Part shown: piece by piece, positions 7,885-15,600 of the stretch
How positions within the stretch are numbered: position 1 is the first letter of the stretch
Layout: every line of letters begins with the position of its first letter
Assembly (NCBI RefSeq): GCF_001905595.1
Contig: NZ_LIXI01000002.1
Coordinates: forward strand, 496,001-560,000
Length of the DNA stretch: 64,000 nt
Reading direction: 5' to 3'
Source: Streptomyces sp. CB00316
GTDB lineage: Bacteria > Actinomycetota > Actinomycetes > Streptomycetales > Streptomycetaceae
Notes under the pieces: model-generated
Database searches by the model: none
What the model saw: only the letters and a program-made list of their open reading frames with translations
Told to the model about the DNA's origin: nothing
Translations under genes and position numbers: made by a program

Positions 7885-8958
7885 TCACAGCTCCTTGGCC
7901 GGCCAGTCCAGCAGCCGGGCGCCGATCACCGCCGTCTGCAGGCTGTAGCGGTGCATCGGGTCCGCCGGATCGGTGCCGGTGAGCTGGTGGATGCGCTCCA
8001 GGCGGTACGTCAACGCCCGTACGCTCAGCGCCAGGCGGCGGGCCGTCTCGGCCGCGACGCAGCCCGCGTCGAAGTAGACCGCCAGCGTCTTCAGCAGCGG
8101 CTCCGCGCCACCCCGCGCCTTCTGGAGCGGGCCCAGTTCGCTGCGCACCAGATCCGCCATCGCCTGCCGGTCCCGGGTCAGCACCGGGTAGACCAGGAGG
8201 TCCGAGGCGTACAGCACCGGGTCCTCCATTCCCATCCGGTCCGCCAGGTCGAGAGCTTCGAGCGCCTCGTCGTAACTGTGGACCACCCCGCCCGGGCCCT
8301 TGTGCGGGCGGCCGATCGCGACCTGGCCGCCGTCCGTCGCCGCGTGCGACTGCTTGGCGAAGTAGCGCAGCACGTCCGGCTGGCTGCCGGGCGCGATGCA
8401 GACGATCCGCCCGTCCTTCGTCGTCAGCAGGATCTTGCGGCCGCTGAACCGGGTCAGCAACGCCGCCTCCACACTCCGCGGCACCGCGTCCGTCTCCGTG
8501 TACGCCTCCGGGCCCGTCGCCACCGCGACCGCGTGCGCCCGGGAGAGCCGCAGGCCGAAGCGGGTTGCCCGCTCCGCCAGGCGGACCAAGTCGCTGCGGC
8601 CGTAGAGGAGATCGTCGATGAACTCGCGCCGCGCCGCCTCCTCCCGCCGTACGGTGAGCCGCTGCGCGCGCTCGAACCCCTCGGCGAACGCGTCGACCGC
8701 CTGCTCCACCGCGGCCAGGACCGCGTCCGTCACGGCAGGGCTGTTTCCGGCAGCCGCGCTCGGCCAGGCCTCGCGTGTCTGCGCCAGATGCATCGTCACC
8801 AGCGCGCGCAGCTGATGGCCCGCGTCGGCCGCTTCCCGGCCCAGGACTCGCCGCGTCTCCAGCTCGTCACGCGTCAAACGGCGTCCCGTTGTGGCGACTT
8901 CATCCAGAATCTGGGTATAACTTCCCAGCATTTCCTCGGGAATCCTCCGCTCGGCCAC
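7885..8958 (-). CDS. PucR/CdaR-type transcriptional regulator
   Basis: The product is about 357 aa. GTG 8958 is preferred over the upstream GTG at 8964 because GAAGGAG lies 5 nt before it. The N-terminal helical part is followed by a degenerate GGDEF-like middle domain (about 165-265) and a C-terminal helix-turn-helix of the PucR type (LLKTLAVYFDAGCVAAETARRLALSVRALTYRLERI). Such proteins are one-component regulators. It is divergent from the YqiJ-like/flotillin operon, and the shared 40-bp element lies between them, so it is a candidate regulator of that operon. Confidence 0.85.
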   Translation of the reverse strand: MAERRIPEEMLGSYTQILDEVATTGRRLTRDELETRRVLGREAADAGHQLRALVTMHLAQTREAWPSAAAGNSPAVTDAVLAAVEQAVDAFAEGFERAQRLTVRREEAARREFIDDLLYGRSDLVRLAERATRFGLRLSRAHAVAVATGPEAYTETDAVPRSVEAALLTRFSGRKILLTTKDGRIVCIAPGSQPDVLRYFAKQSHAATDGGQVAIGRPHKGPGGVVHSYDEALEALDLADRMGMEDPVLYASDLLVYPVLTRDRQAMADLVRSELGPLQKARGGAEPLLKTLAVYFDAGCVAAETARRLALSVRALTYRLERIHQLTGTDPADPMHRYSLQTAVIGARLLDWPAKEL

Positions 8959-9020
8959 GCACACTCCTTCAGCCTCGCAACAGTCCTGTCATTTCCCCAA
9001 CGCGCACGGGGCGGTGCCGG

Positions 9021-9060
9021 TGCCCGGCATCAGGACAGCGTAAAGATTGCCGGAATCCGG
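9021..9060 (+). promoter_or_regulatory. Shared upstream element, copy B (before YqiJ-flotillin-ATPase operon)
   Basis: This is the second copy of the element at 451-490. Here the palindrome is better: ATTGCCGG-AAT-CCGGCAAT (8-bp arms). It lies in the divergent gap between the PucR-type regulator and the YqiJ-like gene, about 330 bp from the latter's start. Confidence 0.6.
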
Positions 9061-9107
9061 CAATGCGCTGGGTGGGGGCCGGATGACAGGATCAGGTCAG
9101 CAACACA

Positions 9108-9143
9108 ACGGGGGAACACACGGGGGAGCACGGGGGACACGGG
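9108..9143 (+). promoter_or_regulatory. Four G5 tracts, possible G-quadruplex
   Basis: Four runs of GGGGG (9108-9112, 9120-9124, 9130-9134, 9139-9143) are separated by 7, 5 and 4 nt. This fits a four-tetrad-capable G-quadruplex on the coding strand of the operon starting at 9394. It may lie in its 5' untranslated region. Function is inferred only. Confidence 0.5.
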
Positions 9144-9393
9144 GGAGATCAGGCGCCTCGCCGGACGATCCACGGGGGATTCGGGATTCGACGGCGGAAA
9201 CCTGAGGGGAACGACCCGGTTGCTGCGGCACCGTTCGCAGTGCCGCAGCGCCGGGCCCCGTCACCACCGGACCGTCCGGGCCGGACATGTCACATGTGCC
9301 GACCGCGTGAGCTCGTCACAACTCCCCCGTACCGGTGGAAGATCGCGCCCCGCCACCCGGCCGGCGCGCAGAACCGCAGAGGGGGTGGGACCG

Positions 9394-10074
9394 ATGGGCG
9401 AGTTCCTGGACGCGGCACTCGGCTTCCCCGCCGTCATCTTCGGCGCCGCACTCGTGGTCGTCGTCTGCTTCTGGCTCCTCGTGCTCGCCGGCGCCGCCGA
9501 CCAGCACTCCTTCGACTCGGACCTCGACTCCGGCACGGTCGGCTTCGGCGGAGTGCCCGTCACCGTCTCCGTATCGCTGCTCGTGGTCGTCGCCTGGTTC
9601 GGCAGCCTCAGCGGTACCGTCCTGATGCACCGGATACCGGCCTCCGGCGCCACCCGCGCGGTGCTCGCCGTCGCCGTACTCACCGGATCGCTGTTCTTCG
9701 CCTGGGGGACCGTCCGCCTTCTCGCACTCCTCTTCCGCCGGTACTTCCCGGCGGAACCTCCGCCCTCGCGCAAGGACTTCGTCGGTCTCGTGTGCACCAT
9801 CCGCACCGGCTCCGTCAGCGCCGTCTTCGGTCAGGCCGAGGTCGCCGCCGCCGACGGTTCGACGGCCATCGTCCAGGTCCGCCAGGCCCCCCGGGCCGCG
9901 CGACTCACCGAGCTGCACCCCGAGGATCTCCTCGTCTCGGGCAGTACGGGACTCCTCTACGCGTACGACGAAGAGGGCGAGTTCTTCTGGGTGTCGCCGT
10001 ACGACGCGTCCCTCGACCCGGGTCCCAAGGCGAGACCGGGCGGGCTGGGGTGGCCGGAGGCCACGAACGGCTGA
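9394..10074 (+). CDS. YqiJ-like OB-fold membrane protein
   Basis: The product is 226 aa from ATG 9394 (AGAGGGGG upstream); the frame is open far upstream, but that part is a shadow of the PucR gene. Residues ~10-33 (FPAVIFGAALVVVVCFWLLVLAGA), ~53-72 and ~84-108 are hydrophobic helices, followed by a beta-rich OB-type domain (about 125-205, FVGLVCTIRTGSVSAVFGQAEV). This matches the YqiJ/DUF1449 architecture, which accompanies the YqiK flotillin in enterobacteria. Here too a YqiK-like gene is next, so it is the NfeD-equivalent partner of the second flotillin. Confidence 0.8.
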   Translation: MGEFLDAALGFPAVIFGAALVVVVCFWLLVLAGAADQHSFDSDLDSGTVGFGGVPVTVSVSLLVVVAWFGSLSGTVLMHRIPASGATRAVLAVAVLTGSLFFAWGTVRLLALLFRRYFPAEPPPSRKDFVGLVCTIRTGSVSAVFGQAEVAAADGSTAIVQVRQAPRAARLTELHPEDLLVSGSTGLLYAYDEEGEFFWVSPYDASLDPGPKARPGGLGWPEATNG

Positions 10075-10264
10075 CCCCGGCGGGTGCGTGTCCGGTGGGG
10101 TGTGCGCTCCGCGGGGTCCCGGCCCCAGTGGCTGTGTCCCTGTGGGTGTCGCGGGGCGGTCCGCCTTACGCGTCGCCCCGTGCGCCCTTCGTCCTTCTCC
10201 TTACTCCGCTTCCTTGTTCTTCGTCTGTCCTGTTCTTCCGTACCTCCAGCCGCCAAGGACTCTT

Positions 10265-12388
10265 ATGGATGCCATCTCCTTGGGCATCGGCGTGCTCATC
10301 GCCGTTGTCCTGCTCATCGTCGTCGCCATCGCCTTCGTCATCACCCGGCTGTTCCGCAAGGTCGAGCAGGGCAAGGCGCTGATCATCTCCAAGACCAAGA
10401 AGGTCGACGTGACCTTCACCGGCGCCGTCGTCCTGCCCGTGCTCCACAAGGCCGAGACGATGGACATCTCGGTCAAGACCATCGAGATCCGCCGCGCCGG
10501 GCGCGAAGGCCTCATCTGCCAGGACAACATCCGCGCCGACATCCAGATCACCTTCTTCGTCCGGGTCAACAAGACCGTCGAGGACGTCATCAAGGTCGCG
10601 CAGTCCATCGGTACGGCACGGGCCAGCGACAAGGTCGCCATCCAGGAGTTCTTCGCGGCGAAGTTCTCCGAGGCCCTCAAGACCGTCGGCAAGCAGCTCG
10701 ACTTCGTCGACCTGTACACCAAGCGTGAGGAGTTCCGGGACCGGATCATCCAGGTCATCGGGACCGACCTGAACGGCTACCACCTCGACGACGCCGCGAT
10801 CGACTTCCTCGAGCAGACCCCGATGTCGCAGCTCGACGGCGCCAACATCCTCGACGCCCAGGGCATCCGGAAGATCACCGAGTTGACGGCGATCGAGCAC
10901 GTGCGCACCAACGAGTTCCAGCGCACCGAACAGAAGGAGATCACCCGGCAGGACGTCGACGCCCGGGAGACCATCCTGGAGCTGGAGCGCCGGCAGGCCG
11001 AGGCGGAGATCAAGCAGCGCCGCGAGGTCGAGGTGCTGCGGGCCCGCGAGGAGGCGGCCACCGCACGGGTGCAGGAGGAGGAGCGGCTCGGCGCGCAGAC
11101 CGCGTTCATCAAGACCGAGGAGCAGCTCGGCATCCAGCGCGAGAACCAGGCGCGGGAGATCGCCGTCGCCCAGAAGAACCGTGAGCGCGTCATCGCCGTC
11201 GAGAGCGAGCGCATCGAGAAGGACCGGATGCTGGAGGTCATCGGGCGCGAGCGCGAGACCGAGCTGAACCGGATCGCCGCCACCAAGGAGGTCGAGGCCG
11301 AGCGCCGCGAGGTCGCCGACGTCATCCGGGAGCGGATCGCGGTGGACCGTACGGTCGCCGAGCAGGAGGAGTCCATCCTGACCCTGCGCGCCGTCGAGGA
11401 CGCCGAGCGCTCCCGCAAGTCGATCATCATCGCCGCCGAGGCGGAGGCGCAGGAGAAGCTGGTCAAGGACATCAAGGCGGCCGAGGCGGCGGAGGCGGCC
11501 TCCACGCACCTGGCGGCCGAGCAGCTCACGCTCGCCGAGGCGCGGCTCAAGACCGCCGACCTCGACGCGCAGGCCAAGCTGAGGCTCGCGGAGGGCATCC
11601 AGGCGGAGACGGCCGCGCCCGGTCTCGCCGCGGTGCAGGTGCGGGACGCCGAGGCGGACGTCACCGAGAAGGCCGGTCTCGCGGAGGCCGAGGCCACGGC
11701 GGCCCGGCTCAAGGCCGAGGCCGAGGGTGCGCGGCTCAAGGCGCTCGCCACGGCGGAGGGCACGCAGGCCCAGGCGTCGGCGGACGCGGCCGTCATCGGA
11801 GAGAAGCTCAAGGCGGAGGCCGCGGGGCTCACGGAGAAGGCGGCCGCGATGGCGGCGCTGGACGAGGCGTCGCGCGGGCACGAGGAGTACCGCCTGCGGC
11901 TCGACGCGGAGAAGGAGATCCGGCTGGCCGGGCTCGAAGTGCAGCGGCAGGTGGCCGAGGCGCAGGCGACGGTCCTGGCGACCGGGCTGGAGAACGCCGA
12001 CATCGACATCGTCGGCGGCGACTCGGTCTTCTTCGACCGGCTCGTCTCGTCGATCTCGCTCGGCAAGGCGGTGGACGGGTTCGTGGACAACTCACAGACC
12101 GCGCAGGCGCTGGCCGGGCCGTGGCTGGACGGGTCGTCGTCGTTCACCGATGACCTCAGCCGGGTGCTGGGGTCGGTCTCCACGGGCGACGTGCGGAACC
12201 TGACGGTGTCGGCGCTGCTGATGCGGCTGATGGGCTCGTCGGGGGCGGCTTCGGGACAGGTGGAGCAGTTGCTGGCGGCGGCCAGGGAGCTGGGGCTGGC
12301 GGATCTGCCGGTGTCTTCGGTGGCCGGTCAGAGGGTTGCTCCCTCGGGTGATGTGGTGGCCCGGAACGGGGCCGGGGCGGTCGGGTAG
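10265..12388 (+). CDS. YqiK-like flotillin (long SPFH protein)
   Basis: The product is 707 aa. ATG 10265 (AAGGA upstream) is chosen over the open frame from 10088 because the membrane helix DAISLGIGVLIAVVLLIVVAIAFVI then sits at the N terminus. The SPFH domain (about 30-215: KVEQGKALIISKTKKVDVTF, DIQITFFVRVNKTVEDVI) is followed by a very long Glu/Ala/Arg coiled coil (about 220-590) and a C-terminal domain (LENADIDIVGGDSVFFDRLVSSISLGKAVDGF) typical of YqiK-like flotillins. The next gene is a DUF3686-type ATPase and the preceding one its YqiJ-like partner, so it is probably the scaffold of a membrane ATPase complex. Confidence 0.92.
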   Translation: MDAISLGIGVLIAVVLLIVVAIAFVITRLFRKVEQGKALIISKTKKVDVTFTGAVVLPVLHKAETMDISVKTIEIRRAGREGLICQDNIRADIQITFFVRVNKTVEDVIKVAQSIGTARASDKVAIQEFFAAKFSEALKTVGKQLDFVDLYTKREEFRDRIIQVIGTDLNGYHLDDAAIDFLEQTPMSQLDGANILDAQGIRKITELTAIEHVRTNEFQRTEQKEITRQDVDARETILELERRQAEAEIKQRREVEVLRAREEAATARVQEEERLGAQTAFIKTEEQLGIQRENQAREIAVAQKNRERVIAVESERIEKDRMLEVIGRERETELNRIAATKEVEAERREVADVIRERIAVDRTVAEQEESILTLRAVEDAERSRKSIIIAAEAEAQEKLVKDIKAAEAAEAASTHLAAEQLTLAEARLKTADLDAQAKLRLAEGIQAETAAPGLAAVQVRDAEADVTEKAGLAEAEATAARLKAEAEGARLKALATAEGTQAQASADAAVIGEKLKAEAAGLTEKAAAMAALDEASRGHEEYRLRLDAEKEIRLAGLEVQRQVAEAQATVLATGLENADIDIVGGDSVFFDRLVSSISLGKAVDGFVDNSQTAQALAGPWLDGSSSFTDDLSRVLGSVSTGDVRNLTVSALLMRLMGSSGAASGQVEQLLAAARELGLADLPVSSVAGQRVAPSGDVVARNGAGAVG

Positions 12389-12409
12389 TTCCGCCTCCCG
12401 CCTGCCGTG

Positions 12410-12570
12410 GTCCGTCCGGCGTTCAAGGGCGGAACCCTTGGCCGGGGCCGGGCCGAGTGGGGCGCCCCACGGGGGTGGGCGCTTCACCGGCCGGGGTCAC
12501 CTGGATCTGCCCCGCACGCTGGGGGCGGGCCGCCGGGGCCCGGGGTTCCGTCCTCGAACGCCGGACGGAC
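12410..12570. repeat. Inverted pair of a Streptomyces-type dispersed repeat
   Basis: GTCCGTCCGGCGTTC at 12410-12424 is the exact inverse of 12556-12570; similarity extends to about 28 nt (12410-12437 against 12543-12570) with two mismatches. The unit resembles a palindromic intergenic repeat frequent in Streptomyces genomes. The pair could fold the 160-nt gap between the flotillin and ATPase genes into a long hairpin and attenuate or stabilise the message. Confidence 0.6.
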
Positions 12571-12624
12571 TGGAATCGGCGGGCTGAGTCTCGCGTCGAA
12601 CAGAACACGTAGGGAGCCGTACGC

Positions 12625-15600
12625 ATGGACAGCGACATCACCGCCACCGCCACCGTCACCGCGCCGCAGGACCGGCAGGGCGGGGAGGGCGATGTGGATG
12701 CCGGTGCCTACGAAGTGCTGCGGCGGCGGCTCTCCGCGCAGGCCGGGGAGCTCGTGCGGCGGGCCGAGGCGCTCAACGCCCGGCGGACCGAGGCGTTCGG
12801 CTCGACCGAGCTGCGGCTGCTGGCCACCGAGCAGGTGCGCACCGAGCACGCCTCCGTGCCCCGCGACCTCATCGCCGTCGGCGGGCAGCTGCTCTTCGGC
12901 TTCGAGCGGGGGCCGGGGGCCCGGGGTGAGGCCGGGGTCGACGACGTACTCCTCGTACGGGACGCCGGGCCGGAGAACGACGCCCCCGAGGCGCACACCA
13001 CCCTCCTCGACGACGAGGGGTTCCGGCGCGAGTTCGCCTCCCTCCACCGCTACTTCCGCGACGCCCGCCTCCTGCGCCTCCGCCGCGTCAACGGCAAGCT
13101 CCTCGCCGTCTTCCGTACGGGCGCGGACTCCGAGGACATCCGGGTCCTGCGCTGGGCCCTGGGGGCGGACGGGTCGCCCGGGGCGTTCCTCGACGCGCAG
13201 GGCGAGCGGGATCACGTCTTCCCGCCGTCGCACGACTTCGAGTGGACCGTCGCCGGGCGCGAGGCCCACGTCCCGGGACGCCACCCGCACATCGCCATCG
13301 GCAAGGGGGGCGGGCTCTTCGTCGACACGCTCGGGGGGACCCTGACCGTCAAGGTGACCGACGACACCGAGTCGCCGGACGGGATCTACGAGGAGCCCGT
13401 CGACGAGCCGTTGCAGTCACTGGCCGACGCGGACGTGGAGTACGCGGAGGCCGGGCCGCTGGTGCTGCTGCGCGTGCGGCCTTACAAGGAGGCGGCCTGG
13501 CGGCATCTGGTCTTCAACTCGCTGCTCTCCACCGTCCAGCGGCTCGACGGTATCGGGCCCGCCTGCCACCGGCTCCCCGAGGACCAGGGGATCATCTTCC
13601 CCGGCGGTTACTACCTCACCACCGGCACCGCGAAGACCTTCGACACGGCGGAGGAGCTGTGCGAGCCGGTCTTCGAGGGCGCGGTGCGCTCACCCAACGG
13701 GGAGGACGTGCTGTACGTCTTCCGCTCCCGTGACGGTGTGCGGAGCCTCCTCCTCCCGTACAACCTGATCCGCCAGGAGGTCGCCACCCCGCTCACGGGG
13801 CGCGGCCACGCGCTCCTGGACGACGGCACGTTGGTCCTGCTCCGGGACAACCCGGACGGGCCGGCGCGGGTGCACCCGTTGCAGCGCTGGCAGACGCCGT
13901 ACGTCTCCGACACCTACGCCGCTTCCCGCCCGGCCGGGACCGGGCCCCTCGCCCGGACCGGGAACGCCGACCTCGTACGCGGGATCTCCGACTGCCTCGC
14001 GCTCGCCCACGGCGTACGGGACATGACGCCGACGAGTGCCGTGTACGGGCAGCTCGCCGCCGACTGCGCGCGGGCCCAGGACCGGTACCACTGGCTGTCG
14101 GATCCCGAACTGGGATCACTGGCCGCGCCGTTGGGGCAGTTGCGGACGACCGCGCAGCAGGTGCTGGCCGAGTTCACCGCCGTACAGGAGCTGACGCGGC
14201 GCGCCGCTGACGCGCTGGAGGAGACCACCACGCGCATCACCGCGCTGGTGCGGCGCGTACGCGGTGAGGTGCCGGGGTCGGCCGCCGCCTGGGTGGAGCG
14301 GCTGACCGAACTCCGCCAGGCCCACGGACACTTGGCGACGATCAGCGAGATGCGGTACGCCGACGCCGAGCGGATCGCGGAGCTGTCCGCCCGGACCGAG
14401 GACGACATCGCCTCGGCCGCTCAGCGGGCCGTGTCGTTCCTCGCCCGCGAGGACGCCTTCGACGGTTACCACGAGGACGTCTCGGGGCTGGTCGCCGACG
14501 CGGGTGCGCTCGCGACCGTCCGGGATGCCTCCGCCGTCACCGACCGGCTGGCCGCGATGACGGACGGCCTTGCCACCGTCACCGATGTGGTGGCCGGGCT
14601 GGAGATCGGCGACGCCACCGTGCGTACGTCGATCCTGGAACGGATCGCCGAGGTGCTGGGCGGGGCGAACCGTGCCCGCGCCACGCTGGAGGCGCGCCGG
14701 CGGGAGCTGCTGTCGAAGGAGGGGCGGGCCGAGTTCGCCGCCGAGTTCGCGCTGCTCGGGCAGGCGGTGACGGGGGCGCTGGCCGCCGCCGATTCACCGG
14801 AGGCGTGCGACGACCAACTCGCGCGGCTGCTACTTCAGTTGGAGAACCTGGAGTCGCGGTTCGCCGAGTTCGACGACTTCCTCGCCGAGCTGGCCGAGCG
14901 CCGGAGCGAGGTGTACGACGCCTTCTCGGCCCGTAAGCAGACGCTCCAGGACGAGCGGGCGCGGCGGGCCGAACGGCTGGCCGGGTCGGCGCGGCGGGTG
15001 CTGGAGACCATCGGCCGGCGCGTGGCCGCGCTCGCGGATCTGGACGCCGTCCACACGTACTTCGCTTCCGACCCGATGGTCGCCAAGGTCCGGCGGACCG
15101 CCGACGAGCTGCGGGAACTGGGCGATCCCGTACGGGCGGAGGAGCTGGACGGGCGGCTGAAGGCGGCCCGCCAGGAGGCCGGGCGGGCGCTGCGGGACCG
15201 CAGCGAGCTGTACGCGGACGGCGGCTCCGCCATCAAGCTGGGGCGGCACCGGTTCGCCGTCAACACCCAGCCGTTCGACCTGACGCTCGTGCCCTCAGGG
15301 GAGCGGCTCGCCTTCGCGCTGACCGGGACGGACTACCGGGCCCCGGTCACCGACCCGGCGTTCGAGGCGACCCGCCCGTACTGGGAGCAGCTGCTCCCCT
15401 CGGAGTCGGCCGCCGTCTACCGGGGCGAGTACCTGGCGACCCGGCTGCTGGAGGAGCGCGGCGCCGAGTCCCTCGCCGCGCTGAGCGAGGCCGAACTAGC
15501 GCTGCACGTACGGGAGTCGGCGGCCGAAGCCTATGACGAGGGGTACACCCGGGGCGTCCACGACGAGGACGCCACCGCCATCCTGCGGGCCCTGCTGCGC

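Noticed and set aside
7951..9393. Long plus-strand open frame covering the PucR region
   Set aside because: It is the antisense shadow of the regulator; family motifs are on the minus strand. Only the part from 9394 is real.
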